From contig SVLQ01000002.1 of NCBI GenBank assembly GCA_015067825.1, forward strand, positions 1-64,000: a DNA stretch of 64,000 nt. The letters run 5' to 3'. Shown here in pieces: positions 1-7,876 of the stretch; positions within the stretch are counted from its first letter, which is position 1, and the number at the start of each line of letters is the position of its first letter. The notes under the pieces are model-generated. The model was not told the origin of the DNA. It saw only the letters and a program-made list of their open reading frames with translations, and did no database searches. Both the position numbers and the translations under genes were made by a program. Source of the stretch: Oscillospiraceae bacterium. Its GTDB lineage: Bacteria; Bacillota; Clostridia; Oscillospirales; QAMX01.

Positions 1-1
1 T

Positions 2-85
2 TTGAAAACTGCAAGATTGATTGACGAAAACGAACAGCACTATTTTAACTACCGAGGTTCCTATAATAATCTTTGGATACAGTAA
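2..85 (+). CDS. C-terminal end of an unknown protein (5' end outside window)
   Basis: An open frame enters from the left edge and stops at TAA 83-85, giving about 27 residues ending in NLWIQ. It is followed at once by a GC-rich hairpin (100-122), which fits the end of a transcribed gene. The residues resemble ordinary protein, but there is too little to assign a family. The other two plus frames stop early. Reality of the gene is inferred mainly from position before the hairpin. Confidence 0.4.
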   Translation: MKTARLIDENEQHYFNYRGSYNNLWIQ

Positions 86-99
86 TCTATGGATATTTA

Positions 100-130
100 A
101 AGCCCCGCTTCGCTCGGGGCTTCGCTTTTG
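100..130 (+). terminator. Hairpin terminator
   Basis: Inverted repeat AAGCCCCG (100-107) and CGGGGCTT (115-122), followed by cgctttt. It lies 15 bases after the stop of the partial gene at the window start. Confidence 0.55.
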
Positions 131-187
131 TGTCCACAAAAGCAGTGCTTGTCAGGGAAATTGACAGATTATAGATGAACATAAGGA

Positions 188-314
188 AAGGCTCCCTTGT
201 GTAAAGGGAGCTGTCACCGAAGGTGACTGAGGGATTGTTTTGAGCGGAAATCTAACCTTTTACAATCCCTCCGTCACGGCAAGCCGTGCCACCTCCCTTT
301 GCACAAGGGAGGCT
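188..314. repeat. Palindromic MITE-like repeat, about 127 bp
   Basis: The outer arms pair: GGCTCCCTTGTGTAAAGGGAG near the left end matches, in reverse complement with one or two mismatches, the right end around 291-314. Inside are GAGGGATTG against CAATCCCTC and two small hairpins, GTCACCgaaGGTGAC and CACGGCaaGCCGTG. It has no coding sense. I believe elements of this type are multicopy in Ruminococcaceae, but only one copy is seen here. Confidence 0.65.
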
Positions 315-378
315 CATCACCACCCGACAGTACACCTAAAAGGTGTAACACACTATACCTTGCGTGACAGGAGTGTGA

Positions 379-420
379 AAAGGAGTACGAACAAAATTGC
401 TCGTACTCCTTTTGATTTTT
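379..420. terminator. Hairpin terminator
   Basis: Twelve-base stem AAAGGAGTACGA (379-390) with TCGTACTCCTTT (401-412), followed by gattttt on the plus strand. It also lies downstream of the minus-strand ACT/MBL gene, so it may end that transcript. Direction is uncertain. Confidence 0.55.
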
Positions 421-478
421 CGGCAGGTAAACCTGCTTTATGGAAGGCACCCCTTGGGGACGGCTTTTCTTTTGCAAT

Positions 479-1924
479 CTATTTTTCCAACCCGACGGCG
501 TACTCTTTTTTGTATCCGTGGGCGCCGAAGATCTGCCAGTTGCCGCTGCCGAGGCGCGCAAGGATCGCCTTGCGTTCGGCCGTACAGCGGGCGGGATCGG
601 TGTCGACCGAGGTCATCAGGATCGGCGCATAGCGGTTGTAGGCCTCCTGCCGTTCGGTCAGCCCGCGCAGGTTGATGTAGACGTCGCCGGTGAAGGCGAT
701 GTGGTGCGCGTAGTCGATCAGAACGATCTCACCGGCCAAGTGTCCACCGCCTCCCTCGTAGACCTCAAAGTGCAGGTCGCCGAAGTCGAAAAAGCCCACC
801 TGTGCGAGCGGAACGTTCGCCACCGCCGGCGATGCCGGCCACAAAACGCGCACCTTTTCCGGGTTTGGCGGTTCGTACTCCGTGAGGATCTTGCAGATGT
901 TGACGTAGGGGCGGTGCAGCGGATTCTGCTCGCGGAAGCCGTTTTGGTCTTCAAATTCCGCCCGCAGGCATTCCGCACTCTTCTCGCTGGCCAAAATCTC
1001 GTCGAACATCGGCAGCAAACCGCAGTGGTCGAGGTCGGCGTGCGTGATGAGCACGGTCTTTTTGCGCTCGAAAAAGCCCGGAACGATCGACTCGAAAATC
1101 GGCAGCATTTCGTCTTTGTAGCAGGCGTAGCCCGTGTCAATGACCAAAACCTCGTCTCCGCTGGTTAAGATCGCGGTGTTGCTGCCGCAGGGCGGCTCGA
1201 TCAGCGTGAGCACGGTCCGGTCGGATAGCTTGTGGGCGGTGATGCGCGGCAAAAATCCCTCGCCGTGCGACTGCGCCAGGAGCTCGGCGAATTTTCCGAT
1301 GCTGTCGAAGGTGCGGTAGGGCGAGAGCCCTTGTTCGTCGAGCGTCTGCATGGCGAGGTTCGTCATGATCAGAAGCTTATCCTTCTGTTCTTTGGAAAGC
1401 GCGATCTGTCTGGCGATCCCGGCCACAAACGACTGGTAAAAAATGCTGTTGTCGAAGTTCTTCTCGGTGTGGTTATAGTCGATCACGCGCACCTGGCAGA
1501 GCTGCTCGGCCGAGCGCAGAAAATCGGCGATCTTGGCGGCGTCGTCGACGAATAGCCCCATCTTAAAAAGCTGGTGCTCGGTGCCGTTTTCCTGCGAGCT
1601 GATGTAGGAGATGTTGAAGTCGAATTCGTTGATCAGCGCGAGGATCTCGGTCACGCTGCCGGGAACGTCGCGCAGGCGGAATTCGAGCAAGACGATGCTT
1701 TTGTCGCTCTTCTCGCCCTGCAGATAGCCGATCTCCATCAGCTTGCGGTCGGCCTCGGCGAGCTGTTCGGGCGTGCCCTCGGCGTCGAGGAAAAGGGTGT
1801 TGGTGTCAACTGCTTTGTTGTAGCTCACGCGCGTGATGTTGATGCCCAAGGCGGCAAAACAGCGGCTCGCGGTCAAAAATGCGCCGATGTGGTCGGGCAT
1901 GGTGGTAATGTAGGTCTTTTTCAT
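479..1924 (-). CDS. ACT-ACT-metallo-beta-lactamase fold protein
   Basis: A 481-residue cytosolic protein. Residues about 1-70 and 77-150 look like two ACT ligand-binding domains (the second has LRDVPGSVTEIL). Residues about 225-481 form a metallo-beta-lactamase fold: IDTGYACYK (262-270), metal motif HADLDH (295-300) in place of the usual HxHxDH, GGGGH (391-395) and FTGDV (411-415). Known ACT domains sense amino acids; MBL folds are hydrolases or oxidoreductases of many kinds, so the substrate cannot be named. The start ATG has GAGGAC upstream. It follows rplI on the same strand but beyond a strong terminator, so it is either expressed by readthrough or from a promoter I could not find. Confidence 0.75.
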   Translation of the reverse strand: MKKTYITTMPDHIGAFLTASRCFAALGINITRVSYNKAVDTNTLFLDAEGTPEQLAEADRKLMEIGYLQGEKSDKSIVLLEFRLRDVPGSVTEILALINEFDFNISYISSQENGTEHQLFKMGLFVDDAAKIADFLRSAEQLCQVRVIDYNHTEKNFDNSIFYQSFVAGIARQIALSKEQKDKLLIMTNLAMQTLDEQGLSPYRTFDSIGKFAELLAQSHGEGFLPRITAHKLSDRTVLTLIEPPCGSNTAILTSGDEVLVIDTGYACYKDEMLPIFESIVPGFFERKKTVLITHADLDHCGLLPMFDEILASEKSAECLRAEFEDQNGFREQNPLHRPYVNICKILTEYEPPNPEKVRVLWPASPAVANVPLAQVGFFDFGDLHFEVYEGGGGHLAGEIVLIDYAHHIAFTGDVYINLRGLTERQEAYNRYAPILMTSVDTDPARCTAERKAILARLGSGNWQIFGAHGYKKEYAVGLEK

Positions 1925-1941
1925 AGATCGTCCTCGGTTTC

Positions 1942-1976
1942 AAAAAAGGCGCCGCAGAAGCTTTCTGCGGCGCCTT
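1942..1976 (-). terminator. Terminator of the gdpP-rplI transcript
   Basis: Stem AAGGCGCCGCAGAAG with CTTTCTGCGGCGCCTT (1946-1976). On the minus strand it is followed by TTTTTT (1942-1947). It lies just after the rplI stop. Confidence 0.85.
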
Positions 1977-1982
1977 CGTAGG

Positions 1983-2432
1983 TTACAGCGATTCGTCGAC
2001 GACGCAGACCGTCATTTCAACGGCGACGTCGGGGTGCAGCTTGACCTTGATCGAGAAGGTGCCGAGCGTTTTGATCGCGTCGGCGACGATCTTGTTCTTC
2101 GGCACGTCGATGCCGCACTGCGCCTTGATCGTATCGGCGATCTCCTTCGAGGTGACCGCGCCGAAAAGGCGGCCGCCCGTGCCCGATTTGGCGGTCACGC
2201 GCACGGTCTTGCCGCGCAGACGCGCGCCGTCGCGTTCGGCCGCCGCTTTCTCTTCGGCGGCGTGGTGCTTTTTGGCTTCGTCAGAGATCTTCAGGGCGTT
2301 TAAGTTGGTGGCGTTCGCTTCGATGGCGAGCTTTTTCGGGAGCAGATAGTTGCGGGCGTAACCGTCGGAAGCTTCGACGAGCTGGCCTTTCTTGCCGTGG
2401 CCCTTGACGTCCTGCAGTAAAATCACTTTCAT
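1983..2432 (-). CDS. rplI: Ribosomal protein L9
   Basis: 149 residues, the normal length for bacterial L9, a 50S subunit protein. The N-terminal domain starts [20 protein letters not shown] and continues with [12 protein letters not shown], the rRNA-binding signature; a charged helix (about 45-75) leads to the C-terminal domain. The start has GGAGGA upstream. It lies 57 bases after gdpP on the same strand, the arrangement common in Firmicutes, and a strong terminator follows. Confidence 0.97.
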   Translation of the reverse strand: MKVILLQDVKGHGKKGQLVEASDGYARNYLLPKKLAIEANATNLNALKISDEAKKHHAAEEKAAAERDGARLRGKTVRVTAKSGTGGRLFGAVTSKEIADTIKAQCGIDVPKNKIVADAIKTLGTFSIKVKLHPDVAVEMTVCVVDESL

Positions 2433-2489
2433 TGTTTGTTCCTCCGTTTCATAGTTGCAGACAAACCGGATGGGGCTTTCCCAAGCGGT

Positions 2490-4481
2490 TTATTGTTCGT
2501 AGTTGTAGACCATAATGGCGTCCTTGAGCATGCTGACCGCTTCCTGTGCGGTCTTGCCCTTGAGCTGGGCGCCTGCGGTGGTGAAGTGTCCGCCGCCGCC
2601 GAGCTTTTCCATGATGAGCTGGACGTTGATGCGCCCGAGCGAACGCGCCGAAATGCTGATCGAATCCTCAAACGGCGAGAGCACGAACGATCCGGCCACG
2701 CCGGAAATGTTCATCAGGTCGTCGGCCGCCTGCGCAGCGACAGCGCGGTCGACCGGCTTGTCGGAAACGCTGATCGCGTAGCTGCCGTCGACGAATTCGG
2801 CGCGCCGTACCAGATCGCTTCTGGCGACGTAATTGTCCATATCGCTTTGGAAGAGGCGCTTGACCTCAACCGAGTCGGCGCCGCTGCGCCGCAGGTATGC
2901 CGCTGCTTCAAAGGTGCGGCTGCCGGTTTTTAGGGCAAAGCTCTTCGTATCGAGCATGATGCCCGCGAGCATCGCGCTGGCTTCCACGCGCATCAAATCG
3001 CCTTGGTCGATGATGTACTGGAGCATTTCGGCGATCAGTTCGCAGACCGACGATGCAGCCGGTTCGTGCACGTTTAAGAGCGCATTGCTGATGTAGTCGG
3101 CCGAGCGGCGGTGGTGGTCGATCACGGCCACGCGGTTGAACGATTCCAAAAGCGAACGATCCTGCACGTAGTTGGGGCGGTTCGTGTCGACGACGACGAG
3201 CAGCGATTTCTGATCCATCGTGACGATCGCATCGTTGCCGGAAACGATCACGTCTTTGTAGTCCGGGTGCGCGTCGAGCAGCTCTAAAAGCCTGCCGACG
3301 TTGTTGAAGCCGCGGTCGATGACGATGTAGGCTTTTTTGCCCAGCTTGCGCGCTGCGCAGACGATGCCGACGGCACCGCCGAGGCTGTCGAGGTCGGCGA
3401 TCTGGTGGCCCATGACGTAAACGGTCGAGCTGTCGGAGAGCAGGCCCTTGAGGACGTTCGCCATCAGGCGGGTCTTGACCTTCGTGCGTTTTTCGATTTC
3501 CTTGGTCATGCCGCCGAAGAAATCGAAGTTGACCTTGTTTTTCACGACGGCCTGGTCGCCGCCGCGCGAAAGCGCCATCTCCAGGGCGAGCCCCGCATAG
3601 CGGTCGAGCTCGGCGAAAGCGTCGCCATCCTTGCCGATACCGATGCTTAAAGTCAGCGGCATGCCGCTGGGGGTGGTGAGCTTTTTGGCATCTTCGAGGA
3701 TCTGGAATTTTTGTTCGGCGATCGCGCGGAACGATTTTTCGTCCATGACGAAGAAATATTTGTCGCGGTCGATTTTGCGGAGCAGACCGTTGCAGTTGGA
3801 GATCCAACGGTGGAGCATCTCATCCAGCTCGGCGATCATTGCCGCACGTGCCGATTCGTTGCCGCCTTTGCCGAGCTCCTCGTAGTTGTCGCAGACGATC
3901 TCGCCGATGACATGCTTACTGTCCTCGAGCATCGTGTGCAACCGCATTTCTTCGGTGCAGTCGATCCAATAAAGTGCGGCGTAGAGGGCGGTGTTGTCGC
4001 CGTTTTCCGGGCGTACGAGCGTGGCGCGGATATCGTAGTAGCGGTCGCTGATCACGACCAGCTCGGGGTACTGCGTTTTGCCTTCTAAGATCCAGTGTAG
4101 GTCAAAACCGCGGATCAGATCGGCGATGCTGAGGTCGTAGTAGTTTTTGGGACAGCCGGTCAAGGCCGCAAAGCTGTCGTTGCACCAAATGATGTCGCCG
4201 GTGTTCACGCGCAGCAAAACGAGCGGGATCGGCATACCGCCGAGCGAATCGTTGGAGACGAGGTCGTTATTCAGCGCAAGCGTCTCGACATATTTGTTCA
4301 TCACACGCCGGCGTTTGCGGCCAGAGAGGAAGTAGAAGGTGAACAAAATAATGAAGATTGCCGCTTCCGCCGCGGCAAACCACCACTCACGCAAATAAAA
4401 AGTAACAGCCGTGAAGAGAAACAACACGACAAAGTAGATCCGGAATCCGGAATTTAAAAGTCGGGAAAGCTTTTTTTCCAT
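2490..4481 (-). CDS. gdpP: Cyclic-di-AMP phosphodiesterase GdpP
   Basis: 663 residues. Two membrane segments (about 12-55), a PAS-like domain (about 75-165), a degenerate GGDEF domain (RGGDQ near 300) and a DHH/DHHA1 phosphodiesterase module with DLDSLGGAVG, VVDTNRPN, VIDHH and GGGGHFTTAGA. All motifs expected of GdpP, which hydrolyses c-di-AMP to pApA, are present, so it should be active. An upstream ATG (4496) is possible, but the ATG at 4481 has GGCGGA five bases before it and gives MEKKLSRLL. First gene of the gdpP-rplI operon. Confidence 0.95.
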   Translation of the reverse strand: MEKKLSRLLNSGFRIYFVVLFLFTAVTFYLREWWFAAAEAAIFIILFTFYFLSGRKRRRVMNKYVETLALNNDLVSNDSLGGMPIPLVLLRVNTGDIIWCNDSFAALTGCPKNYYDLSIADLIRGFDLHWILEGKTQYPELVVISDRYYDIRATLVRPENGDNTALYAALYWIDCTEEMRLHTMLEDSKHVIGEIVCDNYEELGKGGNESARAAMIAELDEMLHRWISNCNGLLRKIDRDKYFFVMDEKSFRAIAEQKFQILEDAKKLTTPSGMPLTLSIGIGKDGDAFAELDRYAGLALEMALSRGGDQAVVKNKVNFDFFGGMTKEIEKRTKVKTRLMANVLKGLLSDSSTVYVMGHQIADLDSLGGAVGIVCAARKLGKKAYIVIDRGFNNVGRLLELLDAHPDYKDVIVSGNDAIVTMDQKSLLVVVDTNRPNYVQDRSLLESFNRVAVIDHHRRSADYISNALLNVHEPAASSVCELIAEMLQYIIDQGDLMRVEASAMLAGIMLDTKSFALKTGSRTFEAAAYLRRSGADSVEVKRLFQSDMDNYVARSDLVRRAEFVDGSYAISVSDKPVDRAVAAQAADDLMNISGVAGSFVLSPFEDSISISARSLGRINVQLIMEKLGGGGHFTTAGAQLKGKTAQEAVSMLKDAIMVYNYEQ

Positions 4482-4535
4482 ATCGTTCCGCCGCATCCTT
4501 TCCGCAAGTCGGGGAGATCATGCTCCTATACGGTT

Positions 4536-4564
4536 ATTATATCAAAGTTTTGCGCTTTTGGCAA
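4536..4564 (-). promoter_or_regulatory. Promoter of gdpP-rplI
   Basis: On the minus strand TTGCCA (4559-4564), 17-base spacer, TATAAT (4536-4541). It lies about 55 bases before the gdpP start. Confidence 0.75.
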
Positions 4565-4687
4565 CTGAAAAAGCGCGAAAGCATGTGCGGTTGTGCGTTC
4601 TTTCGGAGAAAGACAAGCCGGGGCAGTGCGGAAAAAATGCACGCCGAAAAAACTTGACGAAAAACAAAAAAAGTTTTTGCAAAGGGC

Positions 4688-4716
4688 TTGACAAAACGGG
4701 GGAAATCTGTTATTAT
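4688..4716 (+). promoter_or_regulatory. Promoter of the tRNA operon
   Basis: TTGACA (4688-4693), 17-base spacer, TATTAT (4711-4716), 28 bases before the tRNA-Thr gene. The stretch 4565-4687 upstream is AT-rich and shows nothing else. Confidence 0.85.
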
Positions 4717-4744
4717 ATATATCGCTGATTGTTTGGAACGATTT

Positions 4745-4820
4745 GCTGGTGTAGCTCAGTTGGTAGAGCAGCTGATTTGTAATCAGCAGGTCGGGGGTTC
4801 GAGTCCGTCCACCAGCTCCA
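4745..4820 (+). tRNA. tRNA-Thr (TGT)
   Basis: 76 bases folding as a standard cloverleaf. Acceptor stem GCTGGTG pairs with CACCAGC, the D arm is GTAGCTCAGTTGGTAGAGCA, and the T arm contains GGTTCGAGTCC. The anticodon stem is GCTGA/TCAGC with loop TTTGTAA, placing TGT at positions 34-36. The CCA end is encoded. Confidence 0.97.
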
Positions 4821-4844
4821 CCCCACCGACAACAAATTGAATAT

Positions 4845-4929
4845 GGGAGAGTTCCCGAGTGGCCAAAGGGGACAGACTGTAAATCTGCTGTCTATGACTT
4901 CGGTGGTTCGAATCCACCCTCTCCCACCA
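4845..4929 (+). tRNA. tRNA-Tyr (GTA)
   Basis: 85 bases with a long variable arm, as expected for bacterial tRNA-Tyr. Acceptor stem GGGAGAG pairs with CTCTCCC, discriminator A and encoded CCA. The anticodon loop holds CTGTAAA with anticodon GTA. It lies 24 bases after tRNA-Thr in one transcript. Confidence 0.97.
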
Positions 4930-4930
4930 G

Positions 4931-4962
4931 AAAAAAGCACTTGCGAAAGCAAGTGCTTTTTT
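4931..4962 (+). terminator. Terminator of the tRNA operon
   Basis: AAAAAAGCACTTGC, loop gaaa, GCAAGTGCTTTTTT. It starts one base after the tRNA-Tyr CCA. Confidence 0.93.
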
Positions 4963-4970
4963 CAACGAAA

Positions 4971-5143
4971 TCCACCCTTGCGGGTGGGTGAAATATTGCT
5001 TTGCAATGTGAAATACGCCTGCGGCGTGTGAAATTCGCCTCGACGGCGAGTGGGTGGATTTAATTTCACTTGATGCGATAGCATCAAATTTCACAATTTA
5101 CGGAGTAAATTATTTCACCGTGAGCGTAAGCGAACGATTTCAC
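4971..5143. repeat. Array of seven small hairpins punctuated by GTGAAAT / ATTTCAC
   Basis: Successive palindromes are CCACCCttgcGGGTGG, ATTGCtttGCAAT, ACGCCtgcGGCGT, TCGCCtcgacGGCGA, TTGATGCgataGCATCAA, AATTTACggaGTAAATT and an imperfect CGTGAGC...GCGAACG. GTGAAAT separates the first four (4988, 5008, 5028) and its reverse complement ATTTCAC separates the rest (5063, 5088, 5112, 5137). The 440 bases between the tRNA terminator and the next gene hold this array, one further hairpin and a promoter, and no gene. Confidence 0.8.
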
Positions 5144-5220
5144 GAAAAACGAACGGTTATGTAAGAGTTCGAATTCATACGCAAAACTGCCGAAAATATC
5201 TTTTTTGTGGCCCATAGACA

Positions 5221-5256
5221 AAAATCGACAAATCTCAACAGAGATTTGTCGATTTT
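5221..5256. repeat. Perfect 16-bp stem hairpin
   Basis: AAAATCGACAAATCTC, loop AACA, GAGATTTGTCGATTTT, followed by tactttttc. It could act as a terminator but no gene ends close by. Confidence 0.7.
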
Positions 5257-5331
5257 TACTTTTTCACTCTTAACTATTCACTTTTTTCTGAGGTCGATTT
5301 TTGGAAAGTAATAAGTAGTAGTGAAGATATA

Positions 5332-5360
5332 TTGATAATCTATCATTGCTATGGTATAAT
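5332..5360 (+). promoter_or_regulatory. Promoter of the acetyltransferase gene
   Basis: TTGATA (5332-5337), 17-base spacer, TATAAT (5355-5360). Transcription would start near 5367, which favours the ATG at 5397 over the one at 5370. Confidence 0.75.
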
Positions 5361-5396
5361 CAACTGTAAATGAAATTGATTTGGAGACAGATAAAA

Positions 5397-5924
5397 ATGT
5401 TAAGCCCAAGAATTGAAACGGACAGACTTATTTTAAGACGATACAAAGAAAGTGATATCGATGCTATCTACGAAATCATAACTGATGAAAGATTGGCAAA
5501 ATACATTAAATATCCTGCTCTGACCAAAGATGAAGAGTTGGAATGTATCAGAAAATGGATCAACGAAGCGGACGAGAATCAATACGAGAAGTGGGTTATG
5601 GAATTGAAATCCACGGGTGAAGTTGTCGGCAATATAGATGTGAATACCGTTGTTAAGAAACACAACTATTGCAACGTAGGATATACGGTACGATATAACT
5701 ATTGGGGCAATGGTTATGCTGCAGAAGCATTGAAAGCTGTTGCGGATCATTTGCTAAATAACCGCGGTTATTACTTGGTGGAATGTTCCTGCAATGAGCT
5801 GAATGTGCAATCCTTCAGAGTGATGGAAAAAGCAGGGTTTACAAAAGACGGTTTTATTGCAAACAGACGATTAAACAAAGATGGAAAATACTCTGGTGTT
5901 GTTTATTACAGTAAATCGAAATAA
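5397..5924 (+). CDS. GNAT acetyltransferase, RimJ/RimL-like
   Basis: 175 residues. It opens with IETDRLILRRYKESD, typical of the RimJ/RimL branch of the GNAT superfamily, and has NYWGNGYAAEAL (the acetyl-CoA pyrophosphate loop) and VMEKAGF near the end. Such enzymes transfer acetyl from acetyl-CoA to an amino group, often a protein N terminus or an antibiotic; the target here is unknown. GGAGA lies 10 bases before the chosen ATG. By eye the gene is far more AT-rich than its neighbours, which suggests recent acquisition. Confidence 0.88.
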   Translation: MLSPRIETDRLILRRYKESDIDAIYEIITDERLAKYIKYPALTKDEELECIRKWINEADENQYEKWVMELKSTGEVVGNIDVNTVVKKHNYCNVGYTVRYNYWGNGYAAEALKAVADHLLNNRGYYLVECSCNELNVQSFRVMEKAGFTKDGFIANRRLNKDGKYSGVVYYSKSK

Positions 5925-5925
5925 A

Positions 5926-5975
5926 AACTCCCGCGAAAGAAGGAATTTTTCCTTTCTTTCGCGGGAGTTCTGTTT
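5926..5975. terminator. Bidirectional terminator
   Basis: Long stem AACTCCCGCGAAAGAAGGAA with TTCCTTTCTTTCGCGGGAGTT (one bulged base), between the convergent acetyltransferase and alanine dehydrogenase genes. Confidence 0.88.
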
Positions 5976-7090
5976 TACAGCAGCGTGGTGGGATCGGTGT
6001 ATTCGCGGCCCTGCGCTTCGGCGACGGCCTTGAAGGTGAGGTGGCCGTTGTAGATGTTCAGGCCCTTGAGCAGCGCGGAATCGGCCTTGCAGGCGGCCAC
6101 AGCGCCCATGTTGGCGAGCTTCAGAACAAACGGCAGCGTCGCGCCCGTCAGCGCCAGCGTGGAGGTACGCGGCACAGCGCCGGGCATGTTGGCCACGGAG
6201 TAGTGCAGGATGCCGTGCTTGACGTAGTAGGGCGTTTCGTGGGTGGTGATGCGGTCGATCGTTTCGATCGAGCCGCCCTGGTCGATGGCAACGTCGACGA
6301 TCGCGCTGCCGGGGCGCATGGTCTTAACCATTTCCTCGGTGACGATCTTGGGCGTTTTCGCACCCGGGATCAGAACGCAGCCGATGACGAGGTCGGCGTC
6401 TTTCACGGCGTGGGCGACGTTATAGGAGTTCGAGAGAACGGTCTGCACGCGGCCACAGAAAATATCGTCCAGATACGCCAGACGTTTGATGTTGAGGTCG
6501 AGAACGGTGACTCTCGCGCCGAAGCCGGAGGCCGTCTTGGCGGCGTTCAGACCGACGCTGCCGGCGCCGATGATAACGACGTTGGCTTTCTCAACGCCGG
6601 TGACACCGCCCAAAAGGATGCCGCGGCCGCCACAGGTGGATTCCAGCAGGTGCGCGCCGATCTGCACGGACAAACGGCCGGCCACTTCGCTCATCGGGGC
6701 GAGCAGCGGCAGCGAGCCGTCGGCGAGCTGAACGGTCTCGTAGGCGATCGCCGTGACTTTTTTGTCAAGCAGCGCCTGCGTCTGTTCGGGATCCGGGGCC
6801 AGGTGCAGGTAGGTGAAGAGCGTCTGGCCTTCGCGGAGCAGGTCGTATTCCGGCTCCAGGGGTTCCTTGACTTTGATGATCATATCCGCAATGCCGTACA
6901 CCTCAGCCGCAGTCTCCATGATCTGCGCACCGACGGCTGCGTATTCGGCATCGGTAAAGCCGCTTTCCAAACCGGCATTCTGTTCCATGTAAACCTGATG
7001 GCCCGCACGAACCAGCGCATCCGCACCGGCAGGGGTCAAACCAACGCGTCCCTCTTGGGGCTTGATTTCTTTGGGACAACCAACTCGCAT
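5975..7090 (-). CDS. ald: Alanine dehydrogenase
   Basis: 371 residues, the usual length. It begins [20 protein letters not shown], the AlaDH/PNT N-terminal signature, and carries the NAD-binding loop [11 protein letters not shown] near 175 followed by [19 protein letters not shown] and [12 protein letters not shown] are also typical. The enzyme interconverts alanine and pyruvate plus ammonia with NAD. AAAGGAG precedes the ATG. It is a single-gene unit divergent from the ECF sigma gene; the 290-base gap between them holds the sigma-factor promoters and no gene. Confidence 0.95.
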   Translation of the reverse strand: MRVGCPKEIKPQEGRVGLTPAGADALVRAGHQVYMEQNAGLESGFTDAEYAAVGAQIMETAAEVYGIADMIIKVKEPLEPEYDLLREGQTLFTYLHLAPDPEQTQALLDKKVTAIAYETVQLADGSLPLLAPMSEVAGRLSVQIGAHLLESTCGGRGILLGGVTGVEKANVVIIGAGSVGLNAAKTASGFGARVTVLDLNIKRLAYLDDIFCGRVQTVLSNSYNVAHAVKDADLVIGCVLIPGAKTPKIVTEEMVKTMRPGSAIVDVAIDQGGSIETIDRITTHETPYYVKHGILHYSVANMPGAVPRTSTLALTGATLPFVLKLANMGAVAACKADSALLKGLNIYNGHLTFKAVAEAQGREYTDPTTLL

Positions 7091-7254
7091 AAATTTGCTC
7101 CTTTATTATTAGGTTACTCTCATAATTTTACCACGATGGCACGGATATTGCAAGAATTTTTTGTCATCCGATCCCTGTTTTTTGCAAAAAACGTTCGCAG
7201 ATCTGCAACGAAAACGGGAAATATCGAAAATTGCGCCGAAAGACGGTGGATTCC

Positions 7255-7283
7255 TTGACTTACGGGGAACGAGATGGTATGAT
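7255..7283 (+). promoter_or_regulatory. Housekeeping-type promoter of the first sigma/anti-sigma operon
   Basis: TTGACT (7255-7260), 17-base spacer, TATGAT (7278-7283), about 100 bases before the GTG start. Confidence 0.65.
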
Positions 7284-7329
7284 TGACCCGAAAGAAAAAA
7301 CGCGGTCGTGAAAAAAATCTCGTCACCCC

Positions 7330-7355
7330 TGTCACAATTTTCGCGTCTGTCCGTT
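7330..7355 (+). promoter_or_regulatory. Candidate ECF-type promoter
   Basis: TGTCACA (7330-7336), 15-base spacer, CGTT (7352-7355). Some ECF groups recognise TGTCACA with CGTC, so this may be an autoregulatory promoter. Assignment is by motif resemblance only. Confidence 0.4.
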
Positions 7356-7381
7356 TCTATAGTGAAAGGAGGCAGATCACT

Positions 7382-7876
7382 GTGGAAAAAGATATGATCC
7401 GCGAGCTGTACGATCGGTACTATGGCGAAGCGATCCTTTATGCAACGGCGATCTGCCAAAACGCAGATCTTGCGGGAGATCTTGTGGCAGATGCATTTGT
7501 GAAGGCCTGCATTGCGCTGCCCAAAGACGTCTCTTCTTTTCGCTTTTGGCTGTTTCGGGTCTGCAAAAACCTTTACATCGATTTCCTGCGCAAACAGCCG
7601 CCGCAGCTTTCGGAAACCGAGCTTCAGCAGATTTCCGACCGTCAAACCCCGGAGATCCGATATTTGGAAAACGAGCGCTACCGCTGCTTGTGGGGAGCGA
7701 TCTGCTCGCTCGCGCCGATCGACCGGGAGATCGTCACGCTGCATTATTTTTCCGGGCTTCCGCTGCCGGAAGTCGCGCAGCTCGTCGGCCGGACGTATCC
7801 GGCGGTGCGGCAGCGTTTGGTACGGCTGCGGAAGGTTCTGAAGCAACGAATGGAGGAACAGGGCTATGACTTTTAA
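7382..7876 (+). CDS. ECF (sigma-70 family) sigma factor
   Basis: 164 residues with region 2 (about 5-70; YDRYYGEAILYATAIC and SFRFWLFRVCKNLYIDFLRK) and region 4 (about 105-155; APIDREIVTLHYFSGLPL then a helix-turn-helix with VGRTYPAVRQRLVRLRK). It directs RNA polymerase to alternative promoters. The start is GTG 7382, nine bases after AAAGGAGG; no ATG fits better. It overlaps the next gene by 11 bases, so the two are probably translationally coupled. Confidence 0.92.
   Translation: MEKDMIRELYDRYYGEAILYATAICQNADLAGDLVADAFVKACIALPKDVSSFRFWLFRVCKNLYIDFLRKQPPQLSETELQQISDRQTPEIRYLENERYRCLWGAICSLAPIDREIVTLHYFSGLPLPEVAQLVGRTYPAVRQRLVRLRKVLKQRMEEQGYDF

Noticed and set aside
4971..5143. CRISPR array
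   Set aside because: Spacers and stems are very short, the constant unit is 7 bases and flips orientation, and no cas genes are near.
6041..7258. 405-codon plus-strand open frame opposite alanine dehydrogenase
   Set aside because: It is the antisense shadow of ald; its residues are His/Arg/Val-rich with no family motif and there is no ribosome site.
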